NCBI RefSeq assembly: GCF_002564105.1
Contig: NZ_PDBX01000001.1
Span: 4,092,001-4,156,000, forward strand
From: Collimonas sp. PA-H2
GTDB lineage: Bacteria; Pseudomonadota; Gammaproteobacteria; Burkholderiales; Burkholderiaceae_D
DNA length: 64,000 bases
Reading direction: 5' to 3'
Positions 1-8,286 of the stretch are shown here, one piece after another. The position numbers and the translations under genes were made by a program. Numbering within the stretch: position 1 is the first letter of the stretch; each line of letters starts with the position of its first letter. A model generated the notes under the pieces. That model did not search any database. It was not told the DNA's origin and saw only the letters and a list, made by a program, of their open reading frames with translations.

Positions 1-912
1 AATACCTTCGTCATCATCAGCGGCGATTCCGATTTCTCGCCGCTGGTCTCCAAACTGCGGGAGAACGCCAAGCAAGTGATCGGCGTTGGCGTCAAGCAAT
101 CGACTTCCGACCTGCTGGTCGCCAACTGCGACGAATTCATTTTTTATGATGACCTGGTCCGTGAGAGCCGGCGCACAGCCGCCAGGCGCGGTACACGGGA
201 AACGCAGCCGGCGGCCAAGCGTTCGCCCGACGAAGAAAAGCGTCGCAAGGCAGAGCTGGAGGCGCGCAGGAACCAGGCGATCGACATGGCGGTTGAGACT
301 TTCGATGCCTTGGTATCCGAACGCGGCGACAGCGGCAAGATGTGGGCCTCCGTGTTGAAAGAGGCGATCAAACGGCGCAAGCCCGATTTCAGCGAGTCAT
401 ACTACGGCTTCCGTGCCTTCGGCAATTTGCTGGAGGAAGCGCAGGCGCGCGGTCTGCTCGAATTCGGCCGCGACGAGAAATCGGGGACTTACGTGTATCG
501 GAGTAGTGGTGGTAGCGGCAGTAGCGGCAATAATGGCGCCACGATTGCCAGCGAAGTCGCAGCGGATCAGCCGGGGGAAGCGCCGCAGCCAAAAGTACCT
601 GAAGCCACAGCGGTCTTGGCGACAGTGGCAGCTGCCGCTGAAGCTGAAGACAACGGCGCCAAACCGGAAGCCCGCCGCAAGGGCCGCGGAGGCCGCAAGC
701 CGGCCGAAAAGAAAACCGCAGCGGCTGTGCCGCAAGTTGCCGCACAGGATGCCACGCAGGATGTCAATATTGCGACGGAAACGCCGGCAGCTGTCGAAGC
801 ACCGCTTCAGCCACCGGAGGAAGCAGCGGTCAAGCCGGCAAAAACGCCCCGCAAGCCCGCCGCGCGCAGCCGTCGCCCGCGTAAATCGGAAGCGAAGCCG
901 GACGAGGCTTGA
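1..912 (+). CDS. NYN-domain protein with OST-HTH/LOTUS-like domain (5' truncated by window edge)
   Basis: The frame is open at base 1 and reads NTFVIISGDSDFSPLV, the conserved second half of a NYN (PIN-like, LabA/DUF88) ribonuclease domain, where SGDSDF carries metal-binding aspartates. After a short basic linker, the stretch AIDMAVETFDALVSERGDSGKMWASVLKEAI...GLLEFGRD resembles an OST-HTH/LOTUS fold, which binds RNA or partner proteins in this family. The last ~130 residues are low-complexity Ala/Pro/Lys/Arg ending in RSRRPRKSEAKPDEA, likely a disordered nucleic-acid-binding tail. Family knowledge suggests an RNA-processing role; the substrate cannot be read from sequence. The N-terminal part lies outside the window. 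It converges with pyrD, 60 bp away. Confidence 0.85.
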   Translation, partial: NTFVIISGDSDFSPLVSKLRENAKQVIGVGVKQSTSDLLVANCDEFIFYDDLVRESRRTAARRGTRETQPAAKRSPDEEKRRKAELEARRNQAIDMAVETFDALVSERGDSGKMWASVLKEAIKRRKPDFSESYYGFRAFGNLLEEAQARGLLEFGRDEKSGTYVYRSSGGSGSSGNNGATIASEVAADQPGEAPQPKVPEATAVLATVAAAAEAEDNGAKPEARRKGRGGRKPAEKKTAAAVPQVAAQDATQDVNIATETPAAVEAPLQPPEEAAVKPAKTPRKPAARSRRPRKSEAKPDEA

Positions 913-972
913 TGAAGGACGGCGGCGATCTTATGTATCTGCGGTAGCGCTCACACCGCTACCTCGCTGGCG

Positions 973-2016
973 TCAGCTTTTCTGGCGCAGCGCCGCCGCG
1001 CATTCGCGCACCAGCGCAGGGCCGCGATAAATCAGGCCGCTATACAGTTGCACCAGCGATGCTCCCGCAGCGATCTTGGCTTGGGCATCGGCGCCGCTGA
1101 AAATCCCGCCGACGCCGATGATCGGCAGGGCATCGCCCAGTTCGCCGTGCAGCTGCCGCACCACGCTGGTGGACAGCGCCAGCACCGGCGCGCCGGACAG
1201 GCCGCCGGCTTCGTTTTCGTGCTGCAGGCCGCGCACGGCGTCGCGGCTGATGGTGGTGTTGGTGGCGATGACGCCGTCGATCTTATGCCGCAGCAAGGCA
1301 TCGGCAATGGTCTTGATCTGCTCGGCATCGATGTCCGGCGCGATCTTCAGCGCGATCGGCACGTAGCGCTTGTGCAGCTCGGCCAGCCGTTGCTGGGTTT
1401 CCTTCAGCTGCGCCAGCAGGGCGTCGAGTTCGGACGCGCCTTGCAGCTGGCGCAGGTTCTTGGTGTTGGGCGAGGAAATATTCACCGTCACGTAACTGGC
1501 GTAGGGATAGACTTTTGCCAGGCAATACAGATAGTCTTCGGCGGCCCGTTCGATCGGCGTGTCGGCGTTCTTGCCGATGTTCAGCCCGAGCACGCCCTGG
1601 CGTTCCTGGTAGAAACGCGAAGCCTGGACATTGGCGATGAAGGCGTCGACGCCGCCATTGTTGAAGCCCATACGGTTGATGATGGCGTTGGCAGCCGGCA
1701 GGCGGAACATGCGCGGCTTCGGATTGCCGGGCTGGGCGCGCGGCGTCACCGTGCCGATTTCAATCGAGCCGAAACCGAGCGCCGCCAGGCCGTCGATGTA
1801 GGCGCCATCCTTGTCCAGCCCGGCCGCCAGCCCGACCGGATTGGGGAAGGTGACGCCCATCACGGTGCGCGGATCGGCCGCGGGCTTGCCCAGCAGCGAG
1901 GTCAGCCCCAGCGCGGCGGCGCGGCGCAGGGCCGGCAAGGTCAGATTATGGGCGGCTTCCGGATCAAGTGAGAACAGGGCAGGGCGGGCGAAGGCATACA
2001 GGAGTTTGGCAGGCAC
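973..2016 (-). CDS. pyrD: Dihydroorotate dehydrogenase (quinone), class 2
   Basis: Oxidises dihydroorotate to orotate with quinone as acceptor, at the inner membrane, the fourth step of pyrimidine synthesis. Class 2 features are visible: the N-terminal amphipathic stretch [23 protein letters not shown], the FMN-site segments [13 protein letters not shown] and NRMGFNN, the catalytic loop [15 protein letters not shown] with the active-site serine, NTTISRD, and the C-terminal phosphate-binding [10 protein letters not shown] chose the GTG at 2016 (347 aa), which puts the family's usual LYAxARPxLF near the start. The frame continues upstream to a TTG at 2085 (370 aa), and no strong ribosome site separates the two. 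Confidence 0.93.
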   Translation of the reverse strand: MPAKLLYAFARPALFSLDPEAAHNLTLPALRRAAALGLTSLLGKPAADPRTVMGVTFPNPVGLAAGLDKDGAYIDGLAALGFGSIEIGTVTPRAQPGNPKPRMFRLPAANAIINRMGFNNGGVDAFIANVQASRFYQERQGVLGLNIGKNADTPIERAAEDYLYCLAKVYPYASYVTVNISSPNTKNLRQLQGASELDALLAQLKETQQRLAELHKRYVPIALKIAPDIDAEQIKTIADALLRHKIDGVIATNTTISRDAVRGLQHENEAGGLSGAPVLALSTSVVRQLHGELGDALPIIGVGGIFSGADAQAKIAAGASLVQLYSGLIYRGPALVRECAAALRQKS

Positions 2017-2121
2017 GATAGAGGCAGCTGTAAAAAAGGGTGCAGATTGACGGGAAATTAGCGAAAAGACAGCGCCGCAAGCCAAGCTTGCGTGCGCTGC
2101 ATGTGTTACGTTCAGCGGCAG

Positions 2122-2853
2122 CTATTTTAACGCACTCCATTGCCCTTGCTGTAGCGCTTCCAGCGGCTGGAAGTTGACCTTGTAGGCCATTTTTGGGCTT
2201 TCTTCTATCCAGTAGCCGAGGTAGACATAGGGCATGCCCAGCTGCCTGGCCTGGCCGATCTGCCACAGGACGTTATAGGTGCCGTAGGAGGCGCCGGGTA
2301 CGTCGGGATCGTAAAAGGTATAGACCGATGACAAACCGTCATTCAGGACATCGATGATGCTGACCATGCGCAAGGTGCCGTCGGCATCGCGGAATTCCAC
2401 CAGCCGGGTATTTACCTTGCTTTGCAACAGAAACTGCGCGTACTGGTCGCGGCTGTCCTGGTCCATGCCGCCGCCGCTGTGGCGCGCGGTCTGGTAGCGC
2501 AGGTAGAGATCGTAGTGTTCGTTGACATACGCCAGGTTGGTGACCAGCGTGGTCAGATGGCTGTGCCGGTCCCAGGCGCGGCGCTGGCTGCGGTTGGGCT
2601 GGAACGAGGCCACCAGCGTGCGCACCGGCGTACACGCCTGGCAGCCGTCGCAATAGGGGCGGTAGGTGAAAATACCGCTGCGGCGGAAACCGTTCTTTAC
2701 CAGTTCGGAATAGACATCGGCATTGATCAGGTGCGACGGCGTCGCCACCTGCGAGCGCGCCTGGCGGTGTTCCAGGTAGCTGCACGGATAGGGCGCGGTG
2801 GCGTAGAACTGCAGCGTCGAAAATGGCAGATCTTTTAAGTGCGTCATGTGCAT
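2122..2853 (-). CDS. bpt: Aspartate/glutamate leucyltransferase (arginyl-transferase family)
   Basis: Transfers leucine from Leu-tRNA to N-terminal Asp/Glu of proteins, marking them for ClpS/ClpAP degradation in the bacterial N-degron pathway. At 243 aa it has the ATE-family layout: the N-terminal cysteine cluster [11 protein letters not shown] (about 68-78), [13 protein letters not shown] before it, and the C-terminal acyltransferase half with [26 protein letters not shown] and [24 protein letters not shown]. The next gene in the same orientation is aat, which attaches Leu/Phe to Lys/Arg N-termini, so the two transferases sit together. The ATG at 2853 is the first in frame; a second Met follows two codons later. 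Confidence 0.95.
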   Translation of the reverse strand: MHMTHLKDLPFSTLQFYATAPYPCSYLEHRQARSQVATPSHLINADVYSELVKNGFRRSGIFTYRPYCDGCQACTPVRTLVASFQPNRSQRRAWDRHSHLTTLVTNLAYVNEHYDLYLRYQTARHSGGGMDQDSRDQYAQFLLQSKVNTRLVEFRDADGTLRMVSIIDVLNDGLSSVYTFYDPDVPGASYGTYNVLWQIGQARQLGMPYVYLGYWIEESPKMAYKVNFQPLEALQQGQWSALK

Positions 2854-2988
2854 TCCGGCTGATCTGAATCTTTGGTGTTCATCTCGTTTGGCTGTCTGGC
2901 TGGATAAACGTAAAGTAGCATTTTCATTGCGGTACTGACACTAGTAATTTACACCGTAATTCCAATTTGCATAAGGACTTGCAATTGA

Positions 2989-3726
2989 TTAATCGTGAAA
3001 CAGCGGCAGCGGCTGCCAGTGGTGGATTTGCGGATGGTTGGTGGCTTGCCGCAAGTGCCGCAGAAACTCGCTGCGCGGGATCGGCAGCGCGCCCAGAGAC
3101 GCCAGGTGGCCGGTCTCCTGCTGGCAATCGATCATGCCGACTTCATGCCGGCGCAGGAAATGCACCAGATAGGCGAGGGCAATCTTGGAAGCGTCGCTGA
3201 CCCGGGTAAACATCGATTCGCCGTAGAACATGCGGCCGATGCTGACGCCGTAAGCGCCGCCGACCAGTTTGCCGTCCAGCCACACTTCCGAGGAGTGGGC
3301 GTAGCCGAGCTTGTGCAAGCCGCGGTAGCCGGCCACGATGTCTTCCGAAATCCAGGTGCCGGCGCCGTCGCGCCGTGGCGCTGCACAGGCGCGCATTACC
3401 TGTTCGAAGGCAAAGTCGAAACGTACTTGCCAGCGGCGGTCGCCATGAGGGGAGTGCATGCTGCGATGCACCTTGCGCAAGGTCTTGTGCAGGCTGGCGG
3501 AGATGGCGAGGCGTTCGGTCCACAGCACCATGCGCGGATCGGTGCTCCACCAGAGAATCGGCTGGTTTTCCGAGAACCAGGGAAAAATGCCATGGCGGTA
3601 GGCGTCCAGCAGGCGCCGCGGTGACAGATCGCCGCCTGCCGCCAGCAAGCCGCCGGCGCCGTCCTCCTCGGTGAGAGCGGTGCTGACGTCGGGAAATGGA
3701 CTGTCCAGCTCAAGCCAGGGGATCAT
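2989..3726 (-). CDS. aat: Leucyl/phenylalanyl-tRNA--protein transferase
   Basis: Adds Leu or Phe from aminoacyl-tRNA to N-terminal Lys/Arg, creating N-degrons. At 245 aa from the ATG at 3726 it matches the usual length (~230-245), and the start gives the standard opening [18 protein letters not shown]. Family segments are clear: [69 protein letters not shown] and the C-terminal [15 protein letters not shown]. The frame stays open upstream to about 3894, but that extension overlaps the Nudix gene and does not look like a family N-terminus. It lies between bpt and the Nudix hydrolase, all three co-oriented. Confidence 0.95.
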   Translation of the reverse strand: MIPWLELDSPFPDVSTALTEEDGAGGLLAAGGDLSPRRLLDAYRHGIFPWFSENQPILWWSTDPRMVLWTERLAISASLHKTLRKVHRSMHSPHGDRRWQVRFDFAFEQVMRACAAPRRDGAGTWISEDIVAGYRGLHKLGYAHSSEVWLDGKLVGGAYGVSIGRMFYGESMFTRVSDASKIALAYLVHFLRRHEVGMIDCQQETGHLASLGALPIPRSEFLRHLRQATNHPQIHHWQPLPLFHD

Positions 3727-3746
3727 GGCGGCTCCGGCGCTATGAA

Positions 3747-4331
3747 TTATTTGGGCGCCAGGCCTGGGCGCATGGGTTTGAAAATATCCTGCGTATGCAA
3801 GCTGAAATGGCCACCTTCCTGGCGGATTTTTTTGACGTCGGCGAAGAAGGCGCGCAAGGTGATCTCGACAGTCGGAAAGGCGATGTCTTCCCACGGGATT
3901 TCAGCTTCCGTGAACAGGGCCACTTCCAGGCTTTCGACGCCGGCTGCATAATCGATATCCAGCAGAGTGGCACGGTAGAACAGGTGCACCTGGTGCACAT
4001 GCGGCACGTTCAGCAAGGAAAACAGCTCGTGCAGCTGAATGCGTGCACCGGCTTCCTCCTCGGTTTCACGCTGCGCCGCAGCGCCGGTGGTTTCGCCGTT
4101 TTCCATGAAGCCTGCCGGCAAGGTCCAGAAGCCGTATTGCGGTTCAATCGCGCGTTTGCACAGCAGCACGCGCAATTCACCATTCCGTTCCCAGACCGGA
4201 ATCGAGCCGATCACCATTTTCGGATTTTGATAATGAATGGCGCCACAATTGCCGCAGACATAACGCATGCGGTTGTCGTCCGGCGGGATTTGCAGGCTGA
4301 CTGGATGCGCGCATTCGGAACAGAATTTCAT
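3747..4331 (-). CDS. Nudix hydrolase with N-terminal zinc ribbon
   Basis: A small pyrophosphohydrolase of the Nudix superfamily. The Nudix box is intact, [22 protein letters not shown], with the REtEEeaG core. In front of it lies a rubredoxin-like zinc ribbon, CSECAHPV...[15 protein letters not shown], with two CxxC pairs, as in NADH-pyrophosphatase-like and ADP-ribose-type members. Substrate is unassigned; the compact size (194 aa) and missing NudC SQPWPFPxS motif argue against NudC itself. The ATG at 4331 is preferred over the GTG two codons upstream (4337). The gene starts 20 bp upstream of aat and is probably co-transcribed with it. Confidence 0.9.
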   Translation of the reverse strand: MKFCSECAHPVSLQIPPDDNRMRYVCGNCGAIHYQNPKMVIGSIPVWERNGELRVLLCKRAIEPQYGFWTLPAGFMENGETTGAAAQRETEEEAGARIQLHELFSLLNVPHVHQVHLFYRATLLDIDYAAGVESLEVALFTEAEIPWEDIAFPTVEITLRAFFADVKKIRQEGGHFSLHTQDIFKPMRPGLAPK

Positions 4332-4473
4332 AGACACCGGTAATTAGTTTGAACGGTCGGGAAGCGGGTCCTGATCGTGTTGATTGGGAATAATATCTAG
4401 CATAACAGGGTAGTTGAGGAGTTTAGCATTGGCCAATCCTCATATGCTTCCTTAATACAATTGTCAGTATCTG

Positions 4474-4502
4474 TTGCATTGCAATGCAATACGTTATATA
4501 CT
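4474..4502 (+). promoter_or_regulatory. Sigma-70 promoter of the tRNA-fMet pair
   Basis: TTGCAT at 4474-4479 and TATACT at 4497-4502 are separated by exactly 17 nt, placing a start about 7 nt before the first tRNA. The spacer contains a TGCATTGCAATGCA palindrome. Confidence 0.75.
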
Positions 4503-4515
4503 TTCATTCTTCAGA

Positions 4516-4592
<77 letters not shown>

Positions 4593-4635
4593 GTTACAGT
4601 AAGAAGGCAAGCAGTCCATGCCATTCTTACGCATG

Positions 4636-4667
4636 AAGCCTTAAGTGGAATACGCTTAAGGCTTTTT
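4636..4667 (+). terminator. Hairpin plus T-run between the two tRNA-fMet genes
   Basis: AAGCCTTAAG pairs with CTTAAGGCTT across a 9-nt loop, followed by a T-run. It could end transcripts of tRNA copy 1 or mark processing between the two copies. Confidence 0.7.
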
Positions 4668-4676
4668 ATATTCAGA

Positions 4677-4808
<132 letters not shown>

Positions 4809-4951
4809 GAATTTACTGTTGGTACGCTGTCAGCATTCTTCTTCACAAATCCTTGATTGAACAAATTGTTGAATTTGGCTGCGTTGGTAGTTGTTACTAA
4901 TCTATCGCGACACCCCAGGTTGACCAAGATCGCTGTTCAAGACCTTGTTCT

Positions 4952-5404
4952 CTACCACTTACACCCATCATCCGTAAAATTCCGTTCAACAGTTTCATCA
5001 AATGAATATTTTTTATCGGATTTACGACTCACGTACTCAAGCGAATAAACGTTGGCGCCCTGGGAGCCAACAATATATTTTCCTGTCACCTCTGACGTGG
5101 CAATTTCCACCCATGTGCTTTCAAAATATGCAGGGCGCCCCTCAGGTTGATCCAACGTTTTGCTTGATACATAGACGATCGCAATTGCAGGTTTGTTTTT
5201 TCCATATTTGACATATCCACCCGTCCAGCCGTGGGCATCGTCGGAATATCGCATCATCTCAAGTTTAGTCTTTTGCGGGGAAGTCCCTGCGAAGCAACGC
5301 AAGTCAGATTCAACTCCACTGGCCTGGGCGATAGGCGTTGGCAGGGAAATGGACAGGCAAAGATACGCACCGATCATTGCAGGAATGGATCTCATAGATT
5401 GCAT
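4952..5404 (-). CDS. Hypothetical exported protein
   Basis: Not recognised. From the ATG at 5404 (another Met at 5395; the frame reaches 5446) it has a signal peptide, MRSIPAMIGAYLCLSISLPTPIAQA, then about 120 residues with LRCFAGTSP near the start and DDGCKW at the end. The two cysteines could form a disulphide. It lies last in the - strand run vgrG, effector candidate, exported protein, this gene. By position it could be a periplasmic immunity protein or a decayed paralogue of its neighbour: both end in Asp/Glu-rich sequence with a final Trp (DGCKW here, MEIDW there). Function not assigned. Confidence 0.6.
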   Translation of the reverse strand: MQSMRSIPAMIGAYLCLSISLPTPIAQASGVESDLRCFAGTSPQKTKLEMMRYSDDAHGWTGGYVKYGKNKPAIAIVYVSSKTLDQPEGRPAYFESTWVEIATSEVTGKYIVGSQGANVYSLEYVSRKSDKKYSFDETVERNFTDDGCKW

Positions 5405-5454
5405 CACGTTCTGAGTCGGAGGAGCGATTTTGGAGTGACGTCGCATTTAGGTCA

Positions 5455-5994
5455 TTACCAGTCAATTTCCATGGAAAGAAATAACTGCTCCAAAGCATTC
5501 ATAAATAAAACATCATTGGAGTCATTGGGATTGGCCGCGTAGGAAAGATGAGCAGACATTGAATCTTGCTTCCCGAAATAAAATTCTTTATCTATTTTTT
5601 TCAGTCTTCCGGTGTCATCCAGCCAATAAAACGTTAGTACCGTAGTCGATCCATTCTTGTTTTGAATGTTGTAGCTAAAGTTCAAACGTTGAGGGTAGTT
5701 CTCTTTAAATTGCGCCAGAAATTCTTCATTAAAATCTTTTGGCATCATAAAATAGTCGGTACTTTTCCTAATATCAACGGTTTCTTTTTTATTTCCTACT
5801 TTACTTTTGATGATAAAGCCGTCTTTGCAAGTGATTGGTCCTGATTGCTTTTCAATCGATGGCTTGTCAAAGAAATCAGGAATATTAAATTTGAGAAGAC
5901 CACCACAATAGGCGAATTTTCCTGCTTGAGCAGCATATGCAGGGAGCAGGCTTTGCATAAAAAAACAGACAGCTAACAGAATTGTTTTTTTCAT
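5455..5994 (-). CDS. Hypothetical exported protein, candidate T6SS immunity protein
   Basis: A 179-aa protein with a clear signal peptide, MKKTILLAVCFFMQSLLPAYAA, so periplasmic. No family is recognised. The mature part has two cysteines (YCGGLLKF and ITCKDGF), is rich in Lys/Asp/Phe, and is notably AT-rich compared with core genes. It starts 11 bp after the stop of the large cell-wall-hydrolase-like gene downstream of vgrG. Effectors acting on periplasmic peptidoglycan need a periplasmic immunity partner encoded next door, so position and export signal make it the best immunity candidate. This is inference from context only. Confidence 0.65.
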   Translation of the reverse strand: MKKTILLAVCFFMQSLLPAYAAQAGKFAYCGGLLKFNIPDFFDKPSIEKQSGPITCKDGFIIKSKVGNKKETVDIRKSTDYFMMPKDFNEEFLAQFKENYPQRLNFSYNIQNKNGSTTVLTFYWLDDTGRLKKIDKEFYFGKQDSMSAHLSYAANPNDSNDVLFMNALEQLFLSMEIDW

Positions 5995-6005
5995 TCTTAT
6001 CTTCC

Positions 6006-8261
6006 TTAGGCCAAAATCGGTTGGAAATTCGTAGGTGCTACGGTCGCGTCATTTAGAGCATGCCAGGCGTGTTCAAAGCACGGCCAGCGGACTTCATCGA
6101 AATGCACGGTGCCAGGGTTAATGCACTTAGTCAAATTCTTGGCATCTGCATTGGTTGTGCCTTGATCTGCCCAGTAATTAATGCTCAGCTTCCCGTTCGG
6201 GACAAGATGCTTTTTACTGTCGAGGTTATAGCGTTGCTTCGATGCCCAATATGAGCCACTTGCATCACAGGTCAAATCCGCGTGGGTCGCCAATGACAAC
6301 GCTGCGCTATCAGTTAAAAATGATGCGTCTTTGTAGTTGCCGAAGTTCTCATAATTGGTTCGTCCTGTCAGCTGAATAATCCCTCTTCCCTTAAAACGTA
6401 TACCGTCACCAGGTTGGGTATTGCCGATTTTTTTTCCTTCAGGTTGCCCAGGCTCGTATTTGTTGAAATAGCTATCGGGACCACCTTCAACCATTGTGCT
6501 AAGACGGCCAGTTTCTTCAGCCAATTGAGCAAATAAATGTGCTGTGCGACGACGCGGTCCCATCCTGTATTTACGTACCGTCTTTTGCAACGCATTGTGC
6601 AGATTGGCAGGGCGGGTATTTGACGAATTATTTAAATTATTTTTCACGTGGGCAATCGTGAATGTTTCAGCTTCCTTGCCTTTGTTATCCACAACTGTCT
6701 TGCGTATGATTCGGACGATTTCGTCCTGGCTTAGCCATTCACATTTTCTAAAATGGCGCACGAATTCTGCTGGATGGAAATGCCATTGCGCAGCCTTAAA
6801 GTCGGCCGGCAAGCCTGCGAGACCCATCACTTGCAGGTGTTTAATCACCTCTGCCCAGCCCTCTGGATCATCGGGCTGATCTGGTTGCTTGCGCAAGCAT
6901 TCATATCGTGCAGCTATCGTACTCTTGTCCCATTCATTGGGAAATTTACAGATCGTGCGCGCCAGTTTAGGGAGTACAGCGGGGTCGCCAATGCGCGCGG
7001 CCAGTTTGACGTTGTCGCTCTTGCTACCTGGATCTTGAGGATCTGCGATCAAGTCTTTCATTTTGGCGGAATCACAGCGTTGATCATCTGGTTGTGCGTC
7101 ATCGCCGTAGCAATTCCAGCCCATCATAGGGAGAAAATCGGCGTCACTGAATTTAAACGTGCCTGGCGCGTTAAGATCAGCCCAAATTTTTTGACCGGCG
7201 ACGGTCTTGATTTGTCGCCAGTGAGCGGCGTTGCTGGGCAACGGATCTTTGTCTTCCGCTTTGCTACTTGTGCCAATATTTCTGCCGAAGCGCAGCAACT
7301 CATACCAGCCGCTGGGGCTGCTTACGGTCCCAGTGGTCTGCATGGCTCTATCGTGGCGCCTTTTGGCTTCTGTATACAGGTTATATTCAAAGTCCCCCTC
7401 GGGATCGCAGGTGCCGATCTTTACTCCAGCGGTGCTATAGGTTGTGATGGCGCAAGAGCCGGGGGCCGCACCCTCAGTATCAAAATTTATTTTTACCCAT
7501 TGAGCAGCCGCCAGCGTGTTCGCCGCAGCGGTAGGAGCTACTGCTGCCGCTGAAGGTGGCGCTGCCGGCGCAGGTTTGTCGCGTAAATGCTGAGTTGGTG
7601 CAGTAGTTGACGTTGGCGTTGTTTCAGGGAGATAGATATAGATATCGCCAAATACCGCATCTGTTCTACCATCTTTTGTTGGCGCCGTGGTGGGGTCTTG
7701 CCACGCTAGATCGCGGCCAATTATTTTTTTTAAATTGTCGTCATCGCACGATATCGCCAGCTCGCATTGCCCATTGTGTAGATAGACACAGCCTGAAGAG
7801 CCGATCACGTCCTTGCGGTAAATTTTCTGACCTTCAGTAATACTCGACTTGATCTCTGACAGATGCATGTAGGACGAATAAAATTTTACTGTAGTTGCCG
7901 TGTTACCTTCTGCGCCTATTTCGGTCTCATGCTCAATGATGACCATGCCGTTATCTGTCCAACTTGCCTCTTTGCCAAACGGATTATAGGCTTGTCCATC
8001 GGCCGCGTCGGTGACCCTAGTTCGTGCTTTATTCACATAGATTATCTTGCCGTCAGCAATGGCTCGTGCAGATGCATAGCCATTGTCGGCAGACGGTGCT
8101 TGTAAATGCATACCGGTGTGCCATAGCAAAGATTGGCTGACCGGAAAATTTCCCTCAGGAGCAGAGGTAGTTGATTCACGCGAATCGACCGGACGTAATC
8201 CATTCTCCAGTATTTTATTTTCTTCAGTTTCGCCGGTCAAAAAGGGAGGGCTAATCAGCAT
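6006..8261 (-). CDS. Putative T6SS cell-wall hydrolase effector: M23-like N-domain and GH19/lysozyme-like C-domain
   Basis: A 751-aa protein 25 bp downstream of vgrG. Residues ~45-170 resemble a LytM/M23 fold: LLWHTGMHL in place of HxGxD, ARAIADGKIIYV, MVIIEHE, SSYMHLSEI (usual YxHLS), KDVIGSSG and CVYLHNGQCELAI. The aspartate of HxxxD is replaced by His, so this half may be inactive or bind wall peptides only. After an Ala/Pro/Thr linker (~215-250) and an unrecognised middle, residues ~576-640 match GH19/endolysin-like muramidase domains: LFAQLAEETGRL with a candidate acidic catalyst, FNKYEPG, and FKGRGIIQLTGRTNYENFG. There is no signal peptide, as expected for a T6SS cargo. GH19-type enzymes cut chitin or peptidoglycan; context favours peptidoglycan. 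Confidence 0.75.
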   Translation of the reverse strand: MLISPPFLTGETEENKILENGLRPVDSRESTTSAPEGNFPVSQSLLWHTGMHLQAPSADNGYASARAIADGKIIYVNKARTRVTDAADGQAYNPFGKEASWTDNGMVIIEHETEIGAEGNTATTVKFYSSYMHLSEIKSSITEGQKIYRKDVIGSSGCVYLHNGQCELAISCDDDNLKKIIGRDLAWQDPTTAPTKDGRTDAVFGDIYIYLPETTPTSTTAPTQHLRDKPAPAAPPSAAAVAPTAAANTLAAAQWVKINFDTEGAAPGSCAITTYSTAGVKIGTCDPEGDFEYNLYTEAKRRHDRAMQTTGTVSSPSGWYELLRFGRNIGTSSKAEDKDPLPSNAAHWRQIKTVAGQKIWADLNAPGTFKFSDADFLPMMGWNCYGDDAQPDDQRCDSAKMKDLIADPQDPGSKSDNVKLAARIGDPAVLPKLARTICKFPNEWDKSTIAARYECLRKQPDQPDDPEGWAEVIKHLQVMGLAGLPADFKAAQWHFHPAEFVRHFRKCEWLSQDEIVRIIRKTVVDNKGKEAETFTIAHVKNNLNNSSNTRPANLHNALQKTVRKYRMGPRRRTAHLFAQLAEETGRLSTMVEGGPDSYFNKYEPGQPEGKKIGNTQPGDGIRFKGRGIIQLTGRTNYENFGNYKDASFLTDSAALSLATHADLTCDASGSYWASKQRYNLDSKKHLVPNGKLSINYWADQGTTNADAKNLTKCINPGTVHFDEVRWPCFEHAWHALNDATVAPTNFQPILA

Positions 8262-8286
8262 TATTTAATTCTCGCTTTTACAAATT

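Noticed and set aside
942..962. Inverted repeat GGTAGCG...CGCTACC between the NYN gene and pyrD as a terminator
   Set aside because: Seven-base stem without a T-run; too weak to list as a feature.
1048..1971. A 307-codon open frame on the + strand
   Set aside because: Lies entirely opposite pyrD, has no recognisable domain and reflects the GC-biased third positions of the real gene.
4857..5048. A 63-codon open frame on the + strand after the tRNA region
   Set aside because: No ribosome site or family resemblance, and it overlaps the end of the exported-protein gene on the other strand.
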